5,187 nucleotides of DNA from Candidatus Kapaibacterium sp. (GTDB lineage Bacteria; Bacteroidota; Ignavibacteria; Kapaibacteriales; HRBIN21), in NCBI GenBank assembly GCA_025055465.1, contig JANWXA010000139.1, positions 1 through 5,187 on the forward strand. The letters are read 5' to 3'. Under the pieces are notes generated by a model. That model saw nothing but the letters and a program-made list of their open reading frames with translations, was not told the DNA's origin and made no database searches. Shown here piece by piece: positions 1 to 5,187 of this stretch; position 1 is the first letter of the stretch, and each line of letters begins with the position of its first letter. Both the position numbers and the translations under genes were made by a program.

Positions 1-995
1 CCTTCTATATCCTGCCGCAGCCGGTGATACTGCCCGCCGGTGATTACTGGGCGGCCGTGGCCCAGCGCGGTTCTGTCGGCTTTGAGCTGGGAGCCTCCAA
101 GTCTCGGATGGGTATGGTAACGACGAATGTATCTACGATTCCGGTCCCGGGGATCCAGAACTACCAGCTCATGATTGACAAAGCGCTACGGACGCGCCAA
201 GGGGTGGCGCTCATCAACGATAATGTCTTTTCTTTCCAGAACACCCTGGATGCCGGACAGTGGGGCCAGTTCATGCCGACAGTCGGAACTGTAGCTTATC
301 CGCACCTGAATTATATCGGTCAGGTGGGCTCTTACGCTACGCGCAGTCGCGGGACCTGGTTGCCGCTGATTCGGCCTTACTTGGGTGAGCGGACGTACAA
401 TCAAGCGCGTCCGGTTTCGGCGCAGTTGGCAAACTTTGACGGCATGGCGCAGCGGCGGAAGAACGTGCTGCTGTGGGCTACGGCGTCCGAGGCACTGCTG
501 GAGCGCTTCATCCTGGAGCGGCGGGCCTCCGATGGAGAGCCGTGGACCCGGATTCACAGCGAGCGTGCCCTTGGTGACGAACAGCGGGGCGAGAGCTATC
601 GGTACGAGGATACCCAGGTACAACCCGGTGTCGAGTATCAGTATCGCCTGCGGCTGGTTGCTCGTGACGGGCAGGAACAGTTTAGCCATGTGCTGACCCT
701 GACTCCGCTGGGTGATGGTGAAATCTGGGTGGGCATGAGCTCCCCGAATCCGTTTGGGGCCCAAACAAGCGTGGAGCTTCGGTTGCCGGAGACGGCTCGT
801 GTGCGAGCAGACGTCGTGGATGCCCTCGGCCAGGTAGTGTACACAGTGGTAAACGAGGTTTTGCCAGCGGGTGTCCACCATCTGGTTTGGGACGGCACGA
901 CGGGGTTTGGTGCCCCAGCGGCTGCGGGCGCTTATCGCTGGAGGATCTTTGTTGGTGACCAGCTCTTTACGCAGCCGGTGACACTTGTGCGCTAA
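1..995 (+). CDS. C-terminal part of a secreted type IX secretion (Por) cargo protein; 5' end outside the window
   Basis: The frame is open from base 3 to the TAA at 993-995 with no stop. The Val codon at 24 is therefore probably internal, and 330 residues of a longer protein are visible. In visible-fragment numbering, residues 1-130 form a beta-rich module containing LPAGDYW and, near residue 122, WLPLIRPYLG. Residues about 150-235 resemble the fibronectin-III-like module common in these cargo proteins (LLWATASEALLERFILERR, later YQYRLRLVARDG). Residues about 245-330 are a type IX sorting domain of the FlgD-Ig-like fold: SSPNPFG, then DALGQVVYTV, LPAGVHHLVWDG, and a terminal VTLVR. Known for the family: this domain directs the protein across the outer membrane by the Por machinery, after which it is usually cleaved off or exchanged for a surface anchor. 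The functional part lies upstream of the window, so its activity cannot be stated. Sorting domain confident; overall role unknown. Confidence 0.88.
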   Translation, partial: FYILPQPVILPAGDYWAAVAQRGSVGFELGASKSRMGMVTTNVSTIPVPGIQNYQLMIDKALRTRQGVALINDNVFSFQNTLDAGQWGQFMPTVGTVAYPHLNYIGQVGSYATRSRGTWLPLIRPYLGERTYNQARPVSAQLANFDGMAQRRKNVLLWATASEALLERFILERRASDGEPWTRIHSERALGDEQRGESYRYEDTQVQPGVEYQYRLRLVARDGQEQFSHVLTLTPLGDGEIWVGMSSPNPFGAQTSVELRLPETARVRADVVDALGQVVYTVVNEVLPAGVHHLVWDGTTGFGAPAAAGAYRWRIFVGDQLFTQPVTLVR

Positions 996-1023
996 GCTGC
1001 TGAGTCCTGCGCATTGAAATATG

Positions 1024-1066
1024 GAAGCCCTCTGCCGAGTTGAAGGCGGAGGGCTTCTCTTTTGTT
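1024..1066 (+). terminator. Rho-independent terminator after the surface-protein gene
   Basis: The arms 1024-1036 (GAAGCCCTCTGCC) and 1045-1057 (GGCGGAGGGCTTC) pair over 13 bp with a single U-G wobble. They enclose an 8-nt loop and are followed by a T-rich tail (TCTTTTGTT, 1058-1066). The hairpin begins 28 nt after the stop of the upstream gene. The tail ends 22 nt before the start of the HIT gene, so little room for a promoter remains between them. Confidence 0.88.
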
Positions 1067-1079
1067 AGGGATTTGGTAT

Positions 1080-1088
1080 GAGGGAAAG
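1080..1088 (+). promoter_or_regulatory. Shine-Dalgarno-like site for the HIT gene
   Basis: The purine tract GAGGGAAAG directly precedes ATG 1089 and contains GAGG with 5 nt between it and the start. It favours this start over the in-frame TTG at 1062, which lies inside the terminator tail and would add nine residues not found in the family. Confidence 0.5.
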
Positions 1089-1433
1089 ATGGCGGAGACG
1101 GTCTTTTCACGTATCATCCGCCGGGAGATTCCGGCGCACATAGAATATGAGGATGATGAAGTCATTGCCTTCCGGGATATCAACCCGCAGGCGCCTGTGC
1201 ACGTGTTAGTGGTGCCGAAGAAACCTATCCCAACGCTCGATGATGCCGCGGAGGAAGATGTTCCCCTGTTGGGGAAGCTGCTCTGGGTTGCTCGCTCCTT
1301 AGCTCAACAGTACGGAATTGCCGAGCGTGGGTACCGACTCGTGCTCAATTGCAATAGTGAAGCAGGGCAGTCAGTTTTTCACCTTCATCTCCACTTGCTG
1401 GGGGGACGGCCCATGGACTGGCCACCCGGATGA
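1089..1433 (+). CDS. hinT: HIT-family nucleotide-binding protein, HinT type
   Basis: A 114-residue soluble cytoplasmic protein with the full Hint-branch signature. It begins ETVFSRIIRREIPA, continues with VIAFRDINPQAPVHVLVVPK (about residues 25-44), and ends in QSVFHLHLHLLGGRPMDWPPG (about 94-114). The histidine triad is H98, H100 and H102; by alignment with Hint1, H100 is the catalytic nucleophile. The length and the WPPG end are typical for the branch, so the gene is complete. Known for the family: hydrolysis of adenosine 5'-phosphoramidates and aminoacyl-AMP; the physiological substrate in bacteria is poorly defined. ATG 1089 is chosen for its purine-rich ribosome site and because the protein then starts where relatives do. 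It is the first gene of a likely operon, with kdsD starting 13 nt after its TGA. Family very confident; symbol assigned by family only. Confidence 0.93.
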   Translation: MAETVFSRIIRREIPAHIEYEDDEVIAFRDINPQAPVHVLVVPKKPIPTLDDAAEEDVPLLGKLLWVARSLAQQYGIAERGYRLVLNCNSEAGQSVFHLHLHLLGGRPMDWPPG

Positions 1434-1438
1434 AATGC

Positions 1439-1446
1439 GGGGGAAC
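1439..1446 (+). promoter_or_regulatory. Shine-Dalgarno-like site deciding the kdsD start
   Basis: GGGGGAAC lies immediately upstream of ATG 1447. The alternative in-frame ATG at 1435, one base after the HIT stop codon, has no comparable purine tract. The G-run is close to the start (3 nt), so this is only moderate support. Confidence 0.4.
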
Positions 1447-2436
1447 ATGGCAGACACAGTGGTAAGGGAAATCCAAGGAGTGGTAGAGATAGCGCGGCAG
1501 GTTTTCCGTCACCAGTCGGAGGCTCTGCGTGCTATTGGAGAAGGCGTGGGGCAAGAGTTTGGGAAAGCCGTTGCCCTGTTGCATAGGGCGCGCCAGGTTG
1601 TGGTCTGTGGGGTTGGGAAATCCGGCATTATCGGCAGTAAGATTGCAGCAACACTGAGGAGTATTGGGGTGCCGGCAGTCTTTCTCCATCCGGCGGAAGC
1701 TCCGCATGGAGATTTGGGAATCGTCCAGGCAGGAGACGTGGCCGTGCTCATTTCTAAGAGTGGGACGACAACGGAAGTTTGCGCCTTGGTGCCGTGGTTG
1801 CGGCGGCGTGGGGTCCCTGTTATCGCTATTGTCGGACAACGCCGTTCCTTGCTCGCTGAGCAAGCTGCGGTTGTCTTAGATGTCTGGGTTCGTGGAGAGG
1901 CCTGCCCGTTGGATCTCATTCCAACGACCAGCACTACGGCAGCTCTGGTCATGGGAGATGCTCTGGCGATTGCGCTCATGCACCTGCGAGGAGTCCGGCC
2001 CGAAGACATTGCTGCTGCCCATCCCGTTGGAATGCTCGGCCGCTTGGTAAGCCTGCGGGTCCGCGACGTCATGCATGCAGGGGCTGCGGTCCCGATCGTA
2101 TCGCCGCAAACACCCTTTCGGCAAATGCTGATCGAAATGACTTCAAAGGCGCTGGGCTGCGTCTGTGTGGTGGAGGCGGATGGTCGGCTCTGTGGCATTG
2201 TAACCGATGGAGATGTCCGGCGGACGCTCCAACGCACTGAGGACATCCGCCCGCTGCGCGTCAGCGACGTCATGACACAGACACCGGTGACAGTTTCGCC
2301 AGAGGCGCCTCTGACAGAAGCGCTGGCACTTATGGAACATCGCCCCAGTCAGATTAGTGTCCTGCCGGTGGTAGACGAATGCGGAGTCTGTGTTGGGGTT
2401 GTCCGGGTTCACGACATCGTCCGAAGCCAGTTCTGA
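1447..2436 (+). CDS. kdsD: Arabinose-5-phosphate isomerase (KdsD/KpsF/GutQ family)
   Basis: Interconverts D-ribulose 5-phosphate and D-arabinose 5-phosphate, the first step towards KDO for lipopolysaccharide; cytoplasmic. From ATG 1447 it has 329 residues, against 328 in E. coli KdsD. An N-terminal SIS domain (about 35-185) carries GVGKSGIIGSKIAAT (55-69), HPAEAPHGDLG (81-91), SKSGTTTE (103-110) and EACPLDLIPTTSTTAALVMG (151-170). Two CBS domains follow (about 204-262 and 272-329). K58, E110, E151 and H192 match the E. coli active-site residues K59, E111, E152 and H193 with a constant offset of one, so it should be active. It sits 13 nt after the HIT gene and 18 nt before the CopD-like gene, suggesting one transcript. 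The frame is open back to 1318 inside the HIT gene, but that extension is unlike the family. An in-frame ATG at 1435 is the only serious alternative start. GutQ- or KpsF-type paralogues cannot be separated by sequence alone; kdsD is the default for a lone copy. Confidence 0.94.
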   Translation: MADTVVREIQGVVEIARQVFRHQSEALRAIGEGVGQEFGKAVALLHRARQVVVCGVGKSGIIGSKIAATLRSIGVPAVFLHPAEAPHGDLGIVQAGDVAVLISKSGTTTEVCALVPWLRRRGVPVIAIVGQRRSLLAEQAAVVLDVWVRGEACPLDLIPTTSTTAALVMGDALAIALMHLRGVRPEDIAAAHPVGMLGRLVSLRVRDVMHAGAAVPIVSPQTPFRQMLIEMTSKALGCVCVVEADGRLCGIVTDGDVRRTLQRTEDIRPLRVSDVMTQTPVTVSPEAPLTEALALMEHRPSQISVLPVVDECGVCVGVVRVHDIVRSQF

Positions 2437-2454
2437 GCGCTTTTCAGTAGCCTT

Positions 2455-2946
2455 ATGTCGTGGCTGTACGTCTTGTCAGTGTTTCTCCATGTTCTTGCCG
2501 CAACCTTCTGGATCGGCGGCATGCTCTTCTTGGCGGGTGTCGTGATGCCGGCGTTGCGCCGAGATCCCGGAAGGCTGAGTATCCTTGAGCGTCTGGGGAG
2601 ATATTTCGAGTACGTGGGTATGGGAGCACTTGCGATATTGCTGTTGACAGGGCTCATGAGCCTGACCTTCCGAGGAGTTGTATTGCCGGGGCAGTTGTGG
2701 ACGTCCCCGGTCGGACGCATGGGGCTGCTCAAGTTGGGAATTTTCAGCGTGGTCGTCCTGCTCAGCTTCTGGCACAATCGTGGGATAGGACGACAGGCGC
2801 TACAGTTACTCCGTGAGGCTCCAGGTAACCGTGAGGGTGAACGGTTACAGAAGTGGAGCCGGTGGATCGGCCGACTTGTGTTGCTGTTGTCGTTGGTGCT
2901 TTTGTATCTTGGGATCCTCTTGGCACGGGGCATTACACTGTGGTGA
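2455..2946 (+). CDS. CopD-like four-helix integral membrane protein
   Basis: 163 residues with four predicted inner-membrane helices: about 5-33, 52-72, 89-108 and 137-159. The first helix carries HVLAATFWIGGMLFLAGVVMP (from H12), the pattern seen at the start of CopD/DUF-type membrane proteins, and helix 3 ends with a second intramembrane-edge histidine (SFWHNRG, H107). The loop between helices 3 and 4 is charged (REAPGNREGERLQKW). Known for the family: CopD relatives are linked to copper handling, but many short stand-alone members have no tested function and some resemble haem-related membrane proteins. I infer only a membrane protein with possible metal or haem ligands. It has no clear Shine-Dalgarno sequence. 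It follows kdsD by 18 nt in the same frame, so translation probably depends on coupling. No neighbouring copper gene supports a copper role here. Confidence 0.75.
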   Translation: MSWLYVLSVFLHVLAATFWIGGMLFLAGVVMPALRRDPGRLSILERLGRYFEYVGMGALAILLLTGLMSLTFRGVVLPGQLWTSPVGRMGLLKLGIFSVVVLLSFWHNRGIGRQALQLLREAPGNREGERLQKWSRWIGRLVLLLSLVLLYLGILLARGITLW

Positions 2947-2950
2947 ATGA

Positions 2951-2967
2951 CGGCTTTGGGCAAGCCG
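2951..2967. terminator. Weak dyad between convergent genes
   Basis: CGGCTT (2951-2956) and AAGCCG (2962-2967) form a perfect 6-bp stem around a 5-nt loop, 4 nt after the stop of the CopD-like gene. Neither strand has a T-run after it, so it is at best a poor terminator. It is the only symmetric element I found in the 89 nt between the two convergent genes. Confidence 0.22.
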
Positions 2968-3035
2968 GGAGGCTAATGGCAGCGTCTGCGTGGGAATTGC
3001 TTCCATGAGCTGTAGTGCCAGAGCCGCCTTATGCC

Positions 3036-4733
3036 TTATCGGGGCAAGGAGCCTGTTGGAGAGAGGCTGGATACTGCAGAGGCGGCTGTAGTTGCTGTGG
3101 GAGTGGTGAAGATTGCGTGAAACCCAGCAGGCAGTGTTGCTGCCTGGTCGAGTGCCTCGCGAAAACCCTCGGTCCCACAGAGTACGAGTAGCTGTAGCCA
3201 GCTCAGAAGTCGCTCTTGGGGTTGTCCGTTTGGATAGAGCAATGACCATGCCCGCCGAGCATGGCGTAGGAGAACCTCGGAGTGGCGACGGAGCGCGGCG
3301 CGGAAGCGCCGTTCCCACCGATGGAGTGCCTGCTCGATCCGGTGGTGAGTTGCTCCAAGGCTGGGGACAAGCGTCGGATCCAAGTTACGAACGTGGTGGA
3401 GCATTAGCTCGTACCATCGTTGGAGGTGCTTCTGCAGGTCGGAGTCGAGCTGTTCCAGCGCTTGCATTGCAGGGAGATGCTGAAGGAAGGTCGGTTCCAG
3501 TTCTTGCCAGGGAGCGAGGAAGCGCCGAGCGTTCCAGCCTTCGTGATCCAGAAGGCGTTGGAGCTGCGGCGGTACAAGTGTCATAGAGGGGCGAAGTACT
3601 ACAACAGGCATTGGCACCTGCAATTCCTCGTACAGTTCCCGGAGCTGTGCCCAATAAGCGACCTCTGTCGGTCCAAGAACAACCGCCACGGTGGGCAGCG
3701 CGGCGTCCTGGCACACGGGGCGGAGCAGGGCTGACGGGGAGAAAGCTGTACAGTCCTGAGAAAACAGTTCGCGGAGCTGGCGTGTAGAGTACCGTCGGTG
3801 AGCAATGGCATATTCGCCTGTTGGGAGAGAGCGGACGCGGTAGCGGAGCCCCTCGGTTGTGTGGAAGTACAAGAGAGGTTGCCGGGGAGCAATCGCCTCG
3901 CGATGACCGTATCCGTGGAGTTGAGCAATGCCGTGGTGGAGTGCTGCATCCACCTGTGGGATTCGGAAGAGGGCCTGTTCCACGACGGAGCGGAAGAGTC
4001 CGTGCCGCCGAGCTACGGATGCGTGGAGGAAAAGTAGGCCTGCGTGCCCCATGAGCCACTGGAGCAGTGCGGTAAAAGATCGGCTCCACGAATTCCCGGC
4101 ACGGTAGGCAGCGGAAAGCAGCTCGCGGAGCTCTCCGGGGAGTTCAGATATGATGGTCTGGAGTGCAGCACGCCATATTCCCTCAGGGGGGAAGAAACGG
4201 GCGAAAGTAGAGAGGGGCTGGGCGAGCTCATCTTCAGACCCAGCAGTGAGCCACTGCAGCGCGCCCTCCGGATGCCACCAGTATGTAGAGCCAGCCTCTC
4301 GGCCATCGCTGTCGTTGTCCTCAACCCAAAAGATAGGCACAACGGGGCGCGCAAGCAGGTCTCGTAGGCGCTGTGCTAAGGTAAGAACGGTCGCTGCTTT
4401 GAGAGCTATGTAGAGCGGCCCTCCGAGGAAGCCAACCTGTTGTCCTGTAACCACGGCCACGGCGGAGCCAGAAGCAAGCTCCTGGAGGTGGTGGCGCTGG
4501 GCGGAGGTGAGCTCTCCCTCGCTCGTGCTGTCTAGCAGGGCCTGGAGGAGAAGTCCTATGCTGGCTTGTGAGGGAGGGGGACGGAGAGCGTCCAGTGTTT
4601 CCGCTGGGGCCTTAGAAAAGCGGGCGTTGGTGGGAAAACGGTCAGCACAGAGGGTTGGGTCAGAGATAAAAGCACAGGCAATGGGATGAAACGGGGCAGG
4701 GAATTCTGTGCAAGGAACGAGATCTACCGACAT
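3036..4733 (-). CDS. bshC: Putative cysteine ligase BshC, bacillithiol biosynthesis
   Basis: The last step of bacillithiol synthesis: addition of cysteine to glucosaminyl malate; cytoplasmic. The 565-residue protein shows the family landmarks in order: VVTGQQVGFLGGPLYIALKA (94-113), RPVVPIFWVEDNDSD (129-143), LLRPVCQDAALPTVAVVLGP (336-355) with EVAYWAQLRELYE (357-369), VPMPVVVLRPS (373-383), a helical, charged segment likely to be the C-terminal coiled coil (about 415-495), and LLYPNGQPQER (498-508). Most relatives have EDHD in the second motif; here it reads EDND followed by SD. The last 25 or so residues are a Ser/Thr/Ala-rich tail, making the protein slightly longer than the usual ~540. 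ATG 4733 has no Shine-Dalgarno sequence, but no other start codon lies in the 27 nt upstream and the N-terminus fits the family. It is a single gene, convergent with the kdsD block and divergent from the next gene. bshA and bshB are not in the window. Family firm; activity inferred. Confidence 0.92.
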   Translation of the reverse strand: MSVDLVPCTEFPAPFHPIACAFISDPTLCADRFPTNARFSKAPAETLDALRPPPSQASIGLLLQALLDSTSEGELTSAQRHHLQELASGSAVAVVTGQQVGFLGGPLYIALKAATVLTLAQRLRDLLARPVVPIFWVEDNDSDGREAGSTYWWHPEGALQWLTAGSEDELAQPLSTFARFFPPEGIWRAALQTIISELPGELRELLSAAYRAGNSWSRSFTALLQWLMGHAGLLFLHASVARRHGLFRSVVEQALFRIPQVDAALHHGIAQLHGYGHREAIAPRQPLLYFHTTEGLRYRVRSLPTGEYAIAHRRYSTRQLRELFSQDCTAFSPSALLRPVCQDAALPTVAVVLGPTEVAYWAQLRELYEELQVPMPVVVLRPSMTLVPPQLQRLLDHEGWNARRFLAPWQELEPTFLQHLPAMQALEQLDSDLQKHLQRWYELMLHHVRNLDPTLVPSLGATHHRIEQALHRWERRFRAALRRHSEVLLRHARRAWSLLYPNGQPQERLLSWLQLLVLCGTEGFREALDQAATLPAGFHAIFTTPTATTAASAVSSLSPTGSLPR

Positions 4734-4817
4734 CGGCGTGCGTGTGATAGAGTAACTTCTATGAAATTGGTAGTTTGCATGCGGCCGGATGTTCCATAAG
4801 GCGATGGATAGCGAACG
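4734..4817. promoter_or_regulatory. Divergent intergenic region expected to hold two promoters
   Basis: These 84 nt separate the start of bshC on the minus strand from the start of an exported-protein gene on the plus strand, so both promoters should lie here. It is visibly more AT-rich around 4745-4776 than the flanking genes. A short dyad, ATAGA (4747-4751) and TCTAT (4758-4762), could be an operator half-site pair but its arms are only 5 bp. I found no convincing sigma-70 pair or Bacteroidota-type TAnnTTTG element on either strand; TAGTTTG at 4771-4777 is one base short of it. Confidence 0.4.
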
Positions 4818-4844
4818 ATGAGGCGGCTTTGTGTAGTCATCGTT
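4814..4844 (+). promoter_or_regulatory. Possible hairpin covering the start codon of the exported-protein gene
   Basis: AACGATGA (4814-4821) and TCATCGTT (4837-4844) are perfect 8-base reverse complements separated by 15 nt. The left arm contains the ATG at 4818-4820, so folding of the mRNA would hide the start. An 8-base inverted repeat of this span is expected about once by chance in a window this size, so only the position makes it notable. Confidence 0.3.
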
Positions 4845-5187
4845 ATACTGTATGCGGTTGTGGCTGACCTCAGGGCGCAGCAGAAGGACGAAGAGGAAAA
4901 CGGGGTGGTGTTTGAACAGCGGCTCCTCCTGGGACGACTGTTGGAGGCCCCGAGCATCAACTTCTACATTGGGATGGGGCGCGTTGGGCGTGAAGGACTG
5001 CAGCGCGATGTGCGGGAGCCTGGAGTGTTGATTCTACAGTTGGGCTCGGCAGATATGCAAATGTTGCGCCGCTCTCCAGCGATTGTGGAATACGAGCGAG
5101 ACTATGTATATGTGAGCCTGGGGGCCTCGTCTCTTGGACTTAGAGAGCGGGCCGGGGCGCTTTCGCAACAGTGGTGGCGCTTCGGTA
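4818..5187 (+). CDS. N-terminal part of an exported protein of unknown function; 3' end outside the window
   Basis: ATG 4818 is the most upstream possible start, because an in-frame TAG lies at 4809. The frame then stays open for 123 codons to the window edge. Residues 1-20 (MRRLCVVIVILYAVVADLRA) look like a Sec signal peptide: two arginines, a hydrophobic core, and a likely signal peptidase I site after LRA with QQKDEEE following. The mature part contains INFYIGMGRVGREG (about 47-60), LILQLGSADMQMLRRSP (71-87) and EYERDYVYVSLGASSLGLRER (91-111). The alternating hydrophobic and polar residues suggest beta structure, possibly an outer-membrane or periplasmic protein. I recognise no family. No lipobox follows the core (the only Cys is residue 5), so it is not an obvious lipoprotein. 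Translation may be affected by a hairpin over the start codon. That it is a gene is likely; its function is unknown. Confidence 0.7.
   Translation, partial: MRRLCVVIVILYAVVADLRAQQKDEEENGVVFEQRLLLGRLLEAPSINFYIGMGRVGREGLQRDVREPGVLILQLGSADMQMLRRSPAIVEYERDYVYVSLGASSLGLRERAGALSQQWWRFG

Noticed and set aside
186..881. A 231-codon minus-strand open frame opposite the surface-protein gene
   Set aside because: The plus strand has a recognisable fibronectin-like module and sorting domain; the minus-strand translation matches nothing and is a shadow.
1318..1446. Longer kdsD reading from 1318, overlapping the HIT gene
   Set aside because: The extra 43 residues are the HIT coding sequence in another frame and do not resemble the family N-terminus; starting at 1447 gives the expected length and residue numbering.
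1430..1465. ATG overlapping the HIT stop (ATGA), opening an 11-residue frame
   Set aside because: It is out of frame with kdsD and ends at once, with no ribosome site; probably chance.
3113..4413. Several plus-strand open frames opposite bshC (for example 3113-3586, 3420-3734, 4044-4367)
   Set aside because: They lie entirely antisense to a gene with strong family motifs, have low-complexity Arg/Gly/Ser-rich translations and no recognisable domain.
4761..4799. 12-residue frame (MKLVVCMRPDVP) upstream of the exported-protein gene, a possible leader peptide
   Set aside because: It has no ribosome site and no run of regulatory codons, and no terminator or attenuator structure follows.
4804..4821. 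Five-residue frame ending in an ATGA overlap with ATG 4818
   Set aside because: Too short to judge, and without a ribosome site; ATGA overlaps occur often by chance.
4724..4960. 78-codon minus-strand frame across the start of bshC and the divergent gene
   Set aside because: It overlaps both better-supported genes and the translation is Ser/Thr/Arg-rich without motifs.
1..5187. CRISPR array, tRNA, rRNA, insertion sequence, toxin-antitoxin or defence system
   Set aside because: No spaced direct repeats, no tRNA-like cloverleaf, no transposase or terminal inverted repeats and no defence-type domains were seen on either strand by eye.

Overview
The window looks like ordinary chromosomal sequence from a Gram-negative member of the Bacteroidota/Chlorobiota/Kapabacteria group. 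Three observations support this. The first gene ends in a type IX secretion (Por) sorting domain with a PNPF motif. KdsD/KpsF implies a KDO-containing lipopolysaccharide outer membrane. BshC implies bacillithiol-type thiols, which occur in Firmicutes and in Bacteroidota/Chlorobi. The GC content is moderately high by eye. The lineage is inferred from gene content only; no rRNA or single-copy marker is present.

Layout. 1-995 (+): the 3' end of a large secreted cell-surface protein, closed by a strong intrinsic terminator at 1024-1066. 1089-2946 (+): a compact three-gene block made of a HinT-type HIT nucleotide-binding protein (1089-1433), arabinose-5-phosphate isomerase KdsD/KpsF (1447-2436) and a four-helix CopD-like membrane protein (2455-2946). 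The gaps are 13 and 18 nt, so the block is probably one transcript. 2947-3035: a short convergent intergenic stretch with only a weak dyad. 3036-4733 (-): bshC, the last enzyme of bacillithiol synthesis. 4734-4817: an 84-nt divergent intergenic region. 4818-5187 (+): the 5' part of a gene for an exported protein of unknown function that runs off the window.

How the genes relate. KdsD makes arabinose 5-phosphate for KDO and so serves the outer membrane. The type IX cargo and the last exported protein also act at the envelope. BshC is cytoplasmic thiol metabolism. HinT is a general nucleotide phosphoramidase with no clear pathway link to kdsD. I see no mobile element, CRISPR array, RNA gene or defence system, and no evidence for a new multi-gene system. 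The items most worth a second look are the unidentified exported protein at the right edge, the altered EDHD-type motif in BshC, and a hairpin that would cover the start codon of the last gene.
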